A DNA stretch of 64,000 nt from Pseudoxanthomonas sp. X-1. GTDB lineage: Bacteria > Pseudomonadota > Gammaproteobacteria > Xanthomonadales > Xanthomonadaceae. The stretch lies in the NCBI RefSeq assembly GCF_020042665.1, contig NZ_CP083376.1:2578001-2642000 (forward strand). Reading direction: 5' to 3'. A program made the translations under genes and the position numbers. Below are positions 36,494 through 45,322 of this stretch, piece after piece (the first letter of the stretch is position 1; every line of letters begins with the position of its first letter). The notes beneath the pieces are model-generated. The model was not told the DNA's origin. It worked only from the letters and a program-made list of their open reading frames with translations, and made no database searches.

Positions 36494-36717
36494 GGGAGTT
36501 TTCCTCCCACCATAGGGATAATCCCGAAATCATGACCCAGCCGCCGCTTGCCACGCAGCGACACGCGGGCCACGCCCAGCTGGTTGCGACGGCTGGGGGC
36601 GAAGTCCCGGAAACCCGCGTCCTGCCGGGCGCGTAGCAGGGTGGAGACAGGTGAAATCTCCATTTTCCTACGGTTCTCGGGGGCCAGGAGGCGGCGCAGG
36701 CGGGTCAGCAGAGACAT
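36490..36717 (-). CDS. Possible small basic protein upstream of smeU1
   Basis: A 75-residue open frame (MSLLTRLRRLLAPENRRKME...) in the LysR-smeU1 gap, overlapping the smeU1 start by four bases. It is Arg-rich, has no recognised domain and no clear ribosome site, and may be a chance frame in the leader region. Confidence 0.25.
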   Translation of the reverse strand: MSLLTRLRRLLAPENRRKMEISPVSTLLRARQDAGFRDFAPSRRNQLGVARVSLRGKRRLGHDFGIIPMVGGKLP

Positions 36718-36767
36718 GGCGGTTGGCCGGTTGATCGGAACAGGCCGCCACCTTAGGCCTGCATGGA

Positions 36768-36782
36768 GGACTTGATTAGTCC
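36768..36782. promoter_or_regulatory. Candidate LysR-type operator
   Basis: GGACTTGATTAGTCC is a perfect 5-base inverted repeat with a 5-base spacer, followed by GGGGAATAATCATCCC. It lies about 65 bases before the LysR start in the divergent gap, where LysR regulators usually bind. Inference from position and symmetry. Confidence 0.45.
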
Positions 36783-36845
36783 AGATTTAGGGGAATAATC
36801 ATCCCGTCTCCGGTCCAATCTCTCTCCCCGCCTAGGAGGACAGCC

Positions 36846-37856
36846 ATGTCCCACGATCTCAACGACACCCTGATCTTCGTCAAGGTGGTCGAGAAGGGCA
36901 GCTTCGTCGGCGCCGCCAGCGCGCTGCGGCTGCCCAAGACCACCGTCAGCCGCAAGGTCCAGGAGCTGGAAACGCGCCTGGGCGCGCAGCTCCTGCACCG
37001 CACCACCCGCAAGCTCGGCCTGACCGAGGCCGGCAACGTCTACTACGAGCACTGCCAGCGCATCGCGCGCGAACTGGCCGAGGCCGAGAGCGCCGTCGGC
37101 CAGCTGCACGCCGGCCCGCGCGGCTGGCTGCGCGTCACCGCGCCCTACGCCATCGGCATCGACAAGATCGCCCCGCTGCTGGGCGAGTTCCACGCTCGCC
37201 ACCCGGAAGTGCGGGTGGAGATGCTGTTGAGCAACGAGCCGATGGACCTGATCGGCGGCGAGGTCGATGTGGCCCTGCGCCTGGGCAACCTGCCCGACTC
37301 CAACCTGATCGCGCGCAAGCTGGGGGTGCTGTACACGCAGGTGTTCGCCGCCAACAGCTACATCGCGCGGCATGGCGAGCCGCTGCATCCGGACGATCTG
37401 CAGTACCACCGCACCTTCGCCATGACCAAGCACCGCCAGGGCCACAGCTACAGCTGGTCGCTGAACGATGGCAACGGGCCGCGCGAGTTCGCGATCAACC
37501 CGATCCTGGTGGCCAACGATCCCTCCGCGCTCAAGGGGGCGCTGCTGTGCGGCGAGGGCCTGCTGCTCTCGGCCGACGTCATGGTCAAGCCCTTCGTCGA
37601 GGCTGGCCTGGTGCAGCGTGTGCTGGCCGGCTGGACCGGCGGCGAGTACGAGCTCAACGCGGTCTTCCCGCGCGGCCACGTGCAGTCGCCCAAGGTGCGC
37701 GCCTTCGTCGACTTCCTGCTCGAACGCCTCAACCTGGAGATCGACTACATGAGCGCGCACTGCCCGCTGATGAAGTCCAAGGCCGGGCAGGAGCAGGACG
37801 CCGAACAGGATGCGCGCCACGATGGCAAGCGCATCCTGGAGGAAGTGCTGAGCTGA
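36846..37856 (+). CDS. smeRv: LysR-family regulator, SmeRv-like
   Basis: A 336-residue LysR protein. The winged helix-turn-helix is at residues 6-65 (GSFVGAASALRLPKTTVSRKVQELETRLGAQLL), and the substrate-binding domain is at about 92-300. A charged 30-residue C-terminal tail (KAGQEQDAEQDARHDGKR) extends beyond most relatives. AGGAGG precedes the ATG. It diverges from smeU1VWU2X, matching SmeRv, which controls that pump in Stenotrophomonas. A hairpin terminator follows at 37911. Confidence 0.88.
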   Translation: MSHDLNDTLIFVKVVEKGSFVGAASALRLPKTTVSRKVQELETRLGAQLLHRTTRKLGLTEAGNVYYEHCQRIARELAEAESAVGQLHAGPRGWLRVTAPYAIGIDKIAPLLGEFHARHPEVRVEMLLSNEPMDLIGGEVDVALRLGNLPDSNLIARKLGVLYTQVFAANSYIARHGEPLHPDDLQYHRTFAMTKHRQGHSYSWSLNDGNGPREFAINPILVANDPSALKGALLCGEGLLLSADVMVKPFVEAGLVQRVLAGWTGGEYELNAVFPRGHVQSPKVRAFVDFLLERLNLEIDYMSAHCPLMKSKAGQEQDAEQDARHDGKRILEEVLS

Positions 37857-37910
37857 GGCGACAGGCGGCGGGCCGGCGCAGGTATTGCGCCGGCCTGGCG
37901 CGACAGGCAC

Positions 37911-37940
37911 GAAAAAGCCGGCGCGAGGCCGGCTTTTTCG
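37911..37940. terminator. Terminator between the LysR gene and tRNA-Val
   Basis: GAAAAAGCCGGC-GCGAG-GCCGGCTTTTTCG, a stem with A and T tracts on both sides. It can stop the LysR transcript and, on the other strand, the tRNA-Val transcript. Confidence 0.9.
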
Positions 37941-37947
37941 TATGACT

Positions 37948-38022
37948 TGGTGGGCGGTGCAGGGATCGAACCTGCGACCCTTGCCGTGTGAAGGCAATGC
38001 TCTACCGCTGAGCTAACCGCCC
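37948..38022 (-). tRNA. tRNA-Val (anticodon CAC)
   Basis: Minus-strand cloverleaf: acceptor GGGCGGT pairs with ACCGCCC, the D arm has AGCTCAGCGGTAGAGC, the anticodon stem/loop is TTGCC-TTCACAC-GGCAA with anticodon CAC, the T arm contains GGTTCGATCC, and the discriminator A is followed by an encoded CCA. It reads GTG codons. Confidence 0.97.
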
Positions 38023-38115
38023 TCGATGCGAGCCCTGGGGCCGATCGGGGCGCAAATAGTAATGGCACTTCCGGGATCGGTCAAACCGTTTTTTGGTTCT
38101 TCTTCTTCAGGTCGG

Positions 38116-38562
38116 GAGATCGCGGCGTTTGAGCATTTTTTGGCTTCGGAGGGGCAGCGGCCCGCGGGCGGTATCCGCTTTTCCCTTGATCAGGGCATCC
38201 TCCCCGCCTGAAGGCGCTCGGCTTCCTGCCTCGCTAGCCGCGGCCCCCACCGGCCGAACCGCTGCCTCGCGCATCACGCCGAGGACTTCGGGTCGAAAAT
38301 CGAACGGCGTTCTGATCCATCAGGCGGGGCCTCGATCTGGCCGGTTGGGCTGAGCGCGAGCCTGGACGGTTCCCGGCGGCGGCAACTGCGGTTGGTCCTC
38401 GCGGAATGCCAATCCCGTTCCCGTGGGAGCCGCCCTGACGGCGACGAGGCCCTACCGGGAAAGTCCCATCGCCGCCATGGCGGCTCCCACAGAAGCATGA
38501 GGCGGCCACATCCGCTCCCCTTCCTGGGTTAGCCATAGAGGGCGGACCGAACCGAGGAGCCA
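38116..38562. repeat. Long dispersed intergenic repeat, copy B
   Basis: Collinear with copy A at 22864-23424. Shared blocks include GGCTTCGGA-GGGCAGCGG, GGCGCTCGGC, TCCTGCCTCGCTAG, ATCACGCCGAGGACTTCGG, TCTGATCCATCAG, GGGGCCTCGATCTGGCCGG and CCGAGGAGCC. It fills the spacer between tRNA-Val and the paoC 3' end. Open frames in it (for example 38234-38563, minus) recur only because the DNA repeats. Confidence 0.75.
38423..38490. repeat. GTGGGAGCCGCC-type hairpin element inside copy B
   Basis: Facing arms GTGGGAGCCGCC and GGCGGCTCCCAC around ACGAGGCCCTACCGGGAAAG. It occupies the position of the 23170 element within copy A. Confidence 0.75.
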
Positions 38563-38578
38563 CCGCGCTGTCAGATGC

Positions 38579-40792
38579 TTAGGCCGTCAGGGCTGGCGCC
38601 GGCATCTCCTTGAGCAGCTTGTCCAGCGTCACCGGGTAGTCGCGCACGCGCACGCCGGTGGCGTTGTAGACCGCGTTGGCGATCGCCGCGGCCACGCCGC
38701 AGATGCCCAGCTCGCCCACGCCCTTGGCCTTCATCGGCGAGACGATCGGGTCGGTCTCTTCCAGGAAGATCACCTCCTGGTGCGGGATGTCGGCATGGAC
38801 CGGTACCTCATAGCCGGCCAGGTCGTGGTTGACGAAGAAGCCCAGGCGCTTGTCCACCACCAGTTCCTCCATCAACGCCGCGCCGGCGCCCATGGTCATC
38901 GCACCGATGACCTGGCTGCGCGCGGACTTGGGGTTGAGGATGCGGCCTGCCGAACACACCGCGAGCATGCGGCGGATGCGGATCTCGGCGGTGGCGCTAT
39001 CCACCGCGACCTCGACGAAGTGCCCGCCGAAGGTGGACTGCTGGTACTTCTTGGCCAGGTCGCCGTATTCCATCTTGTCCTCGGCGACCAGTTCGCCATC
39101 GGCCGCCGCGTCGGCCAGCTTCTTGCGCTGGCCGCCGGCCACGACCATGCCGTCCTCGAAGCGGGCGCTGTTCGTGTCCATCCCGAACTTGCCTGCCACG
39201 GCCTCGCGCAGCTTGACGCAGGCGGCGTACACGCCGGCGGTGGAGCTGTTGGCGCCCCACTGCCCGCCCGAGCCGGCCGAGACCGGGAAGGACGAATCGC
39301 CCAGTTCCACCTTCACCCGCTCCAGCGGCACGCCCAGCATCTCGGCGGCGGTCTGGGCGATGATGGTGTAGCTGCCGGTGCCGATGTCGGTCATGTCGGT
39401 CTGCACCGTGACTGCGCCGTCGGCGCCCAGGCGCACGCGCGCGCCGGACTTCATGTTGAGGTTGTTGCGGAAGGCGGTGGCCATGCCCATGCCGATCAGC
39501 CAGCGCCCTTCGCGGCGGGTGCCGGGCTTGGCGCTGCGCTTGCTCCAGCCGAACTTTTCCGCGCCGGTGCGCAGGCATTCGACCATGTGCCGCTGCGAGA
39601 ACGGTCGCTCGGGATGGTTGGGATCGACCTGGGTGTCGTTGCGGATGCGCAGCTCGACCGGGTCCATGCCGAGCTTCTCGGCCAGCTCGTCCATGGCCAC
39701 TTCCAGCGCCATCATCCCCGAGGCCTCGCCCGGCGCGCGCATTGCGTTGCCCTCGGGCAGGTCGAGCACGGCCAGGCGCATGGCGGTCATGCGATTCTCG
39801 CCCGCATACAGCAGCTGGCTCTGCGAGACCGCGGTCTCCGGCTGGCCGCCTTCCAGATCGCCCGACCAGCTCTCGTGGCCGAACGCGGTGATCCTGCCGT
39901 CGCGCGTGGCGCCCAGGCGGATGCGCTGGAGCGTGGCCGGTCGATGGGTCGTGTTGTTGATGATCAACGGGCGGGGCAGCGTCACCTTGACCGGCCTGCC
40001 CACCGCCCTTGCGCCCAGCGCGGCCAGCAGCGCGTCGGAACGCACGAACAGCTTGCCGCCGAATCCGCCGCCGATGTAGGGCGACACCAGCCTCACGTTC
40101 TCCTTCGGGATGCCCAGGGTCAGCGCGACATCGCCCACGCTCCAGGCGATCATCTGGTTGGACGTCCACAGCGTCAGCCGCTCGCCTTCCCACTGCGCGA
40201 TGGACGCATGCGGCTCCATCATCGCGTGGCTGTGGCCAGGCGTGGTGTAGGTGGCATCCAGCTTGACCGGCGCGCTGGCGAAGGCGCCGGCGAAATCGCC
40301 GTGCGCGGTGTCCTTGTTGTCCGGCGAATCGCTGGGCATCTTCGCCGCATCCTTGGCCTTGGCCAGGTCGAAGGCGCCGTCGCTGCGGGTGTAGTCGACC
40401 TTGATCAGGTGCGCGGCGGCGCGTGCCTGTTCGAAGGTCTCGGCCACCACCAGCGCCACGGCCTGGTGGTAGTGCTGGATCTCCGGGCCGCCGAGCAGGT
40501 GCGCCGTGTTCATCTTGCCCTTGCCCAGCTTGCCGGCGTTGGCCGCGGTGACGATGCCGAGCACGCCGGGTGCGGCCTTGGCCGCGTCGGTGTCGATCGC
40601 GCGGATACGGCCCTTGGCGATGGTGGCGCACACCGGATAGCCATAGACCTGGCCCTGGGCCACGTCGTGGCGCTCGTAGGCATAGGGCGCGGTGCCGGTG
40701 GTCTTGAGCGGGCCCTCGATGCGGTCGTGGGCGCGGCCGACGACCTTGCCCTGATCGATCGGATTGGTGGTGGCGGGCGTGTCGAATTTCAT
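38579..40792 (-). CDS. paoC: Aldehyde oxidoreductase molybdenum-binding subunit (PaoC-like)
   Basis: A 737-residue subunit of a xanthine-oxidase-family enzyme binding the molybdenum cofactor. It contains [39 protein letters not shown] and GGQWGANSS, and the catalytic glutamate lies in [12 protein letters not shown] near the C-terminus. It oxidises aldehydes (aromatic ones in Escherichia coli PaoABC) to acids in the periplasm. It is the last gene of a paoA-paoB-paoC operon; its start overlaps the paoB stop. The cofactor-insertion chaperone gene (paoD/xdhC) does not follow; instead long repeat copy B does. Confidence 0.9.
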   Translation of the reverse strand: MKFDTPATTNPIDQGKVVGRAHDRIEGPLKTTGTAPYAYERHDVAQGQVYGYPVCATIAKGRIRAIDTDAAKAAPGVLGIVTAANAGKLGKGKMNTAHLLGGPEIQHYHQAVALVVAETFEQARAAAHLIKVDYTRSDGAFDLAKAKDAAKMPSDSPDNKDTAHGDFAGAFASAPVKLDATYTTPGHSHAMMEPHASIAQWEGERLTLWTSNQMIAWSVGDVALTLGIPKENVRLVSPYIGGGFGGKLFVRSDALLAALGARAVGRPVKVTLPRPLIINNTTHRPATLQRIRLGATRDGRITAFGHESWSGDLEGGQPETAVSQSQLLYAGENRMTAMRLAVLDLPEGNAMRAPGEASGMMALEVAMDELAEKLGMDPVELRIRNDTQVDPNHPERPFSQRHMVECLRTGAEKFGWSKRSAKPGTRREGRWLIGMGMATAFRNNLNMKSGARVRLGADGAVTVQTDMTDIGTGSYTIIAQTAAEMLGVPLERVKVELGDSSFPVSAGSGGQWGANSSTAGVYAACVKLREAVAGKFGMDTNSARFEDGMVVAGGQRKKLADAAADGELVAEDKMEYGDLAKKYQQSTFGGHFVEVAVDSATAEIRIRRMLAVCSAGRILNPKSARSQVIGAMTMGAGAALMEELVVDKRLGFFVNHDLAGYEVPVHADIPHQEVIFLEETDPIVSPMKAKGVGELGICGVAAAIANAVYNATGVRVRDYPVTLDKLLKEMPAPALTA

Positions 40793-41745
40793 GCTCGGGC
40801 CCTCGCGTCGGCCAGGATCGCGCCCAGCGCCCGCTCGACCAGCGGCGCCTTGAAGGCGTTGTGTTCGGATGTCTTGGCGCCGGCCAGCAGCTGGCCGACC
40901 ACCGCCTTGGCGCCCTGGGGCATGGCCGCATCCGCCTCCGGCTTGCGCCAGGGCTTGTGCGCCACGCCACCCAGCGCCACCGCGCCGCTGCCGTCGCGCT
41001 GCACGATCGCCGCCACCGATACCAGCGCGAAGGCGTAGGACGCCCGGTCGCGTACCTTGTGATAGACCTGCGTGCCACCGACCGGCCTGGGCAGGGTCAC
41101 GGCCGTGATGAACTCGCCGCGTTCCAGCGTGGTTTCAAGATGCGGCGTGGTGCCCGGCGCGCGATACAGCAGGTCCAGCGGGATGCGCCGGGTCCTGCCC
41201 TCGGCGTCGGTGGTCTCCACCGTCGCGTCCAGTGCGCGCAGGGCCACGGCCATGTCGCTGGGATGCGTGGCGATGCAGGCCGGGCTGGCGCCGACGATGG
41301 CCAGCGTCCGGTTGAACCCCTCCATCGCCGCGCAGCCACTGCCGGGCACGCGCTTGTTGCAGGCCTGCGCGGTGTCGTAGAAGTACGGGCAGCGCGTGCG
41401 CTGCAGCAGGTTGCCCGCGGTGGTCGCGCGGTTGCGCAGCTGCCCCGAGGCGCCGGAGACCAGCGCGCGCGACAGCAGCGGATAGTCGCGGCGCACGACC
41501 TTGTCGGCCGCCAGGTCGGTGTTGCGCACCAGGGCGCCGATGCGCAGGCCGCCCTCCTCGGTCGGTTCGATCCTGTCCAGCCCGACGCCGTTGACGTCCA
41601 CCAGGTGGGTGGGCGTCTCGATCTGCAGCTTCATCAGGTCGATCAGATTGGTGCCGCCGGCGATGAACTTCGCGTTCGGCGTCTTCAGCAGCGCGGCGGC
41701 GGCCTCCCTGGCCGAGCCGGCGCGCTCGTAGGAGAAGGCCTTCAT
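40789..41745 (-). CDS. paoB: Aldehyde oxidoreductase FAD-binding subunit (PaoB-like)
   Basis: A 318-residue FAD subunit. The FAD pyrophosphate loop is [11 protein letters not shown] (about 29-39). Cysteines 119, 129 and 138 in [24 protein letters not shown] match the extra [4Fe-4S] insertion that marks the PaoB subgroup, not ordinary xanthine dehydrogenases. It relays electrons between the molybdenum/[2Fe-2S] subunits and the acceptor. The ATG overlaps the paoA stop. Confidence 0.9.
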   Translation of the reverse strand: MKAFSYERAGSAREAAAALLKTPNAKFIAGGTNLIDLMKLQIETPTHLVDVNGVGLDRIEPTEEGGLRIGALVRNTDLAADKVVRRDYPLLSRALVSGASGQLRNRATTAGNLLQRTRCPYFYDTAQACNKRVPGSGCAAMEGFNRTLAIVGASPACIATHPSDMAVALRALDATVETTDAEGRTRRIPLDLLYRAPGTTPHLETTLERGEFITAVTLPRPVGGTQVYHKVRDRASYAFALVSVAAIVQRDGSGAVALGGVAHKPWRKPEADAAMPQGAKAVVGQLLAGAKTSEHNAFKAPLVERALGAILADARARA

Positions 41746-42392
41746 GCGCGCTCTCCCGCCACCTCGGCCATCGCCTCGACGATGTTCGAGTAGGCACCGC
41801 AGCGGCAGATGTTGCCGCTCATGCGCTCGCGCACCTCGTCGACCGTGAACCTGGGTCTGGCCTCCAGATCGCCGGTGACGTGGCTGGGGACTCCTTGCTT
41901 GATCTCGTCCAGCACCGCCACCGCCGAGCAGATCTGCCCTGGCGTGCAGTAGCCGCACTGATAGCCGTCGTGCTTGACGAAGGCGGCCTGCATCGGGTGC
42001 AGGTTGCCGGGCTGGCCCAGGCCTTCGATCGTGGTGACCTTGCTGCCCTCGTGCATGACCGCGAAGGTCAGGCAGGTGTTGATGCGGCGCCCGTCCACCA
42101 GCGCCGTGCACGCACCGCACTGGCCGTGGTCACAGCCCTTCTTGGTGCCGGTGAGCTTGAGATGCTCGCGCAGCGCGTCCAGCAGCGTGGTGCGCGTATC
42201 GACCTCCAGCGTGACCGGCTTGCCGTTGACCTCCAGGGCGACGCGCTGGCGGCTGACCTTCTCCGGGGCGGCCGGCGCGGCCATGGCCTGCGCGGGCGCC
42301 GGGAGGCTGGCCGAGGCGGCGCCGGCGGTCGAGACAGCGCCGGTGATCAACAGATCTCGGCGCGTGAGTTTCACGTCGAATGAGGGATTCAT
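41742..42392 (-). CDS. paoA: Aldehyde oxidoreductase [2Fe-2S] subunit with Tat signal (PaoA-like)
   Basis: A 216-residue iron-sulfur subunit. A twin-arginine signal ([10 protein letters not shown], about residues 9-18) exports the folded complex. The plant-type [2Fe-2S] site is [11 protein letters not shown] plus a downstream Cys (INTCLTF), and the second cluster domain has [11 protein letters not shown] and [11 protein letters not shown]. The start MNPSFDVKL was chosen to leave a normal Tat n-region. First gene of the operon. Confidence 0.92.
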   Translation of the reverse strand: MNPSFDVKLTRRDLLITGAVSTAGAASASLPAPAQAMAAPAAPEKVSRQRVALEVNGKPVTLEVDTRTTLLDALREHLKLTGTKKGCDHGQCGACTALVDGRRINTCLTFAVMHEGSKVTTIEGLGQPGNLHPMQAAFVKHDGYQCGYCTPGQICSAVAVLDEIKQGVPSHVTGDLEARPRFTVDEVRERMSGNICRCGAYSNIVEAMAEVAGERA

Positions 42393-42690
42393 GCCTGGCT
42401 GTTCCTTCCAGCTGGGTGGGTGGCGCACTCGCAGCGGGCGGTGGCCCGCGGAGCAACAAACAAACGATAACCCCAGCCTCGCCGAAAGCGCGGCCACGCC
42501 GCGTGATGTTGGTGTTCAGACCATGTCGGCGTGTGCGGCGCGGGATGACGGGAGCGTCAGGAGAACGGGCAGCATGACCCCGCATCAGTCTCTGCAGGCC
42601 CACTCTGCAGGCCCACCTACGTCGCGATGCAGCAAGGCCGTATGCGGGAGCAGAAAGTGCCGGCTCGATCTCGCGAGACGGCCCTAAGCC

Positions 42691-42713
42691 GTCGTTCCCG
42701 CGAAAGCGGGATG
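42691..42713. repeat. REP-like palindrome
   Basis: GTCGTTCCCGCGAAAGCGGGA, a variant of the family at 2905 with AA in the loop. Confidence 0.65.
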
Positions 42714-42816
42714 GCGCGCCCTGACGAATCGCGTGAGTAGATGGTCTCCGCCCCTGCAGAAACGATGGCGGAAGCTTTTCTGGCGGCACCCGGCCGGAGC
42801 GTCGGATCCAGCCCAA

Positions 42817-42840
42817 ATCCCCCGGGTCGGCCCGGGGGAT
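42817..42840 (-). terminator. Terminator after the 105-residue protein gene
   Basis: ATCCCCCGGG-TCGG-CCCGGGGGAT, a strong stem 20 bases after the stop of the minus-strand gene. There is little T tract (minus strand continues TTTGGGC). Confidence 0.65.
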
Positions 42841-42860
42841 GGAATCGGCTGGGGCAGCCC

Positions 42861-43178
42861 TCAATCCCGCTGCCCGCTCGGATCGGCGTAGTCCCGTTCC
42901 GGGTCGACCGGCGATTGCTTGGGATCCTCCGGCTTGTCGTGATGCTTCCGCAGCGCCTTCTCGTCGTTGAGCACCTTGTCCGGCGTGTGGCCCTTGGCGT
43001 GGTCGCTGTGCGCATTGGCCACATCGCGGTGTGCCTGGGTGCCCTCGTCCTTCACCGCCGGCACGAACGGCGAGATGGGGTCGCTCGCCGGGAAGGTCTC
43101 CTCCAGCGCCTCGTCGTGCTTGGCTTCCGGATTCTTCAGATTGGTCTGCGGCTTGTCGTCGGCTGTGCGGGAAATCAT
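42861..43178 (-). CDS. Small hydrophilic hypothetical protein
   Basis: A 105-residue, highly charged protein with no membrane segment. It contains EALEETFPASDPISPF (about 23-38), a motif found in many short stress-associated proteins of soil bacteria, and a Lys/Asp/His-rich tail (KGHTPDKVLNDEKALRKHHDKPEDPK). It is probably disordered. It lies downstream of the hemerythrin gene in the same direction and opens the stress island from the left. Function unknown. Confidence 0.75.
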   Translation of the reverse strand: MISRTADDKPQTNLKNPEAKHDEALEETFPASDPISPFVPAVKDEGTQAHRDVANAHSDHAKGHTPDKVLNDEKALRKHHDKPEDPKQSPVDPERDYADPSGQRD

Positions 43179-43217
43179 GTCCTCACTCCTCTCGTGTGGG
43201 CGCAGAGCGCGCGCCGG

Positions 43218-43754
43218 TCAGTGCGACATCGCCCTGACCGCACCCTTGGCGGCCCCCTTCAATTTCTCGGCGCCGATCGCGGCCAGGCCGGAGGCGGAGG
43301 CCTTCCACTGCGCATAGTCCTCGTCGAACTGCGCCAGTTCCTCCCTGGAGAAGAGCTCGCGGGCGAGCTTGAAGACGGTGCTCTCCTCCTCCGAGGCATG
43401 GTGGTCGATCTGCTCGCCGAACACCTTCGCCGCGCCGGCGAACTCGGGCGTGTCCACCGCCGCCGACTTCACCTCCGGGATCACCACCGCCTCCACCGCG
43501 TGATGTTCCAGGTAGGCCTCGGCAATGGCCTTCTTCCCGTCGCGGTCGGCACGCTCGCGCAGCGCCGGGTAGAACACCTCTTCTTCCCACTTCGCGTGCG
43601 GCAGCAGCCCTTCCTCGACCTTGGACAACAACTCGGTGCGCGTCTTCTTGGCGCGGTCGGTCGTCTCGTTGATCTGCTCGAACAGCGTGCGCAGTTCGTC
43701 GTGCTCGCTGCGCAGCGTTTTCAGGATGTCGCCCTGGGTGGACGCGGTCGCCAT
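43218..43754 (-). CDS. Hemerythrin domain-containing protein
   Basis: A 178-residue four-helix protein. Conserved iron ligands appear as RSEHDELRTLF (His18), HAKWEEEVFYPAL (His53, Glu57), EAYLEHHAVE (His83-84) and DHHASEEESTVF. It may bind oxygen, nitric oxide or iron. The C-terminal Ala/Lys-rich tail is outside the fold. AGGAG precedes the start. Confidence 0.9.
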   Translation of the reverse strand: MATASTQGDILKTLRSEHDELRTLFEQINETTDRAKKTRTELLSKVEEGLLPHAKWEEEVFYPALRERADRDGKKAIAEAYLEHHAVEAVVIPEVKSAAVDTPEFAGAAKVFGEQIDHHASEEESTVFKLARELFSREELAQFDEDYAQWKASASGLAAIGAEKLKGAAKGAVRAMSH

Positions 43755-43902
43755 GTCGTGTCTCCTTTGGGTGGGTGTGGGAAGACCTTGGACCAGGGGA
43801 CGTTAGCGATGAGCGCGCGGGTGGCGAGAAAACACTGAGCTGTTCTTAACAGCGCGCGGCGCATCGCGCCTCACCGTCTGCGCAGACGGCGCCGCGACCC
43901 GC

Positions 43903-44301
43903 TCAGGTCGTGTCCGAGCGGGTCCGCCCCATGCGGCCGCGCGCTTCACGGGCCAACTCCTCGTACTTCTTGCGCAGCTCCTCCAGCGCCTTCTCGTCGA
44001 GCTCTTCCAGGTCCAGCAGGGCGTTGTTCGCGTCGCGATGGGCATTGATCAGTTCGTCGAGCTTGATCTGCATCGCGGCGGTATCGGCGTTCTGCGTGTG
44101 CTGGATCAGGAACACCATGAGGAAGGTGATGATGGTGGTGCTGGTGTTGATCACCAGCTGCCAGGTGTCGTTGAAGCCGAAGATGGGGCCGCTGAAGCCC
44201 CACAGCACCACCGCCAGCGCCGCCGTGCCGAAGGCCCACGGCGTGCCCGCGGCATAGGCGGCCTTCTTGGCCATGTTGTTGAACCTGGTCTTCATGCTCA
44301 T
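43903..44301 (-). CDS. Low-affinity iron permease family protein
   Basis: A 132-residue protein. Two membrane segments lie at about residues 22-42 (WAFGTAALAVVLWGFSGPIFG) and 48-66 (LVINTSTTIITFLMVFLIQ). The conserved HTQNADTAAMQIKLDELI and a charged coiled-coil tail (EELDEKALEELRKKYEELAREAR) follow. This matches the family named after yeast Fet4 but shorter; iron transport by the bacterial members is not proven. Confidence 0.88.
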   Translation of the reverse strand: MSMKTRFNNMAKKAAYAAGTPWAFGTAALAVVLWGFSGPIFGFNDTWQLVINTSTTIITFLMVFLIQHTQNADTAAMQIKLDELINAHRDANNALLDLEELDEKALEELRKKYEELAREARGRMGRTRSDTT

Positions 44302-44310
44302 GGCATCCTC

Positions 44311-44951
44311 CTAACTACCGGTCTGGGAATGAGGCGCAGCCACCGGCTTGGATTGCGAGGAATCCTTCTGCCTGAGCCAGATGCTCAGCAGCACGATCGA
44401 CAGGACCGCGAGAAACTCGCTCTGCCAGTTCTGCATGGATTCGAACCAGAAGTCCGGGCTCGCCAGGTGCGACGCGAGGCTGACGGGTGGCTTGCCTTCC
44501 ATGAGGCGCTCGTCCACATGGTTGCGCCAGCTCCCATAGCCGTGCAGGCAGAAGCTCAGGAGGAACAGAAGGGCGAACGCGATGGCAAGCGATCGCTCGT
44601 ACAGCCACAGCCAGACCCGCCCCGGCGGACGGGCCACGGCGCCTTGCCCGGATCGATTTCAACGGTCTCCTCGCTTGGATCGAGTGGCCGCGACTCGGCC
44701 GAGCCCACCTGCCGCAGATGGATCGTGAGCAGCACATACATGCCCATCTGCAGAAACTCGCTTTCCCAGTTCTCGAAGAGCGCCGACACGAAGTGGCCGC
44801 TGCCCAAGTAGGCCAGCACGCCGATCGCGGCACGGCCGTGCTCCACCCGTTCCTCGTTGTAGGTCGCATGACCGGCGGCGATCTGCCCGGCGATGAAGAG
44901 CAGCGTCAGTGCCAGCAGAACGAGCGACAACCCATTGCGCTTCCAGAACAT
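44311..44951 (-). pseudogene. DUF6766-family membrane protein, split by a frameshift
   Basis: The first frame (from MFWKRNGLSLVLL) covers the N-terminal half with GQIAAGHATYNEER and ENWESEFLQMGMYVLL, and reaches APWPVRRGG. At that point the family sequence continues in another frame as VWLWLYERSLAIAF ... FWFESMQNWQSEFLAVLSIVLLSIWLRQ. One missing G in the G-rich stretch at about 44616-44623 explains the shift. Restored, the protein would have about 213 residues and four membrane segments. This could be a real mutation or a homopolymer sequencing error. Confidence 0.8.
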
Positions 44952-45097
44952 CCAACGGCTCCTCGATCGATCCAAGGTGCCGACGGAGTCTGGGCTTCCA
45001 GACGTTTTCCCGATGTGGGCGCCGTTTCCATCGATCATTAAAATTGCCTAACGCATTGACCCGGTTCGACCTGCGGAACACCAGGGCCCCTCGTGAT

Positions 45098-45322
45098 TCA
45101 CCCGATCTTCTTCCTGCCCGGATGAGCGCCGCGGGTCTCCACCAGCGCCAACAGCCGCTGCACCGCGCGCTCCATCCTGCGCAGGTTCTCGAGCGTGGCG
45201 GTCTGGTCCCCGCGCTCCAGCGCGTAGCGCTGCGCGTGCAGCGCCATGATCATGGCGTTGAGATCGTTCCGGAACTGATGAGTGTGATGCTCGTCCGGAT
45301 CACCGGCGGACGGATCAATCAT
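45098..45322 (-). CDS. Small protein resembling a histidine-kinase dimerisation helix pair
   Basis: A 74-residue protein that overlaps the end of the NtrC-type regulator gene by 8 bases and is therefore coupled to it. HTHQFRNDLNAMIMALHAQRYALERGD followed by ENLRRMERAVQRLLALVE looks like a helical hairpin similar to the DHp helices of sensor kinases, with a candidate phospho-His in HQFRNDLN. No ATPase domain is present. It may be a phosphotransfer or dimerisation partner of the regulator; this is inference. Confidence 0.65.
   Translation of the reverse strand: MIDPSAGDPDEHHTHQFRNDLNAMIMALHAQRYALERGDQTATLENLRRMERAVQRLLALVETRGAHPGRKKIG

Larger units (their letters stand above)
42393..42860. other. 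Spacer of about 470 bases, no gene
   Basis: It holds the paoA promoter region on the minus strand, a REP-like unit at 42691 and a strong hairpin at 42817. The open frames present lack a start signal and domain. Confidence 0.5.

Noticed and set aside
38234..38563. 109-residue minus-strand hypothetical protein
   Set aside because: Lies in long repeat copy B; the related frame at copy A is disrupted, so the DNA repeat explains the similarity.
38780..41038. 752-residue plus-strand open frame
   Set aside because: Antisense of paoC and paoB; no domain, low-complexity His/Arg/Gly.
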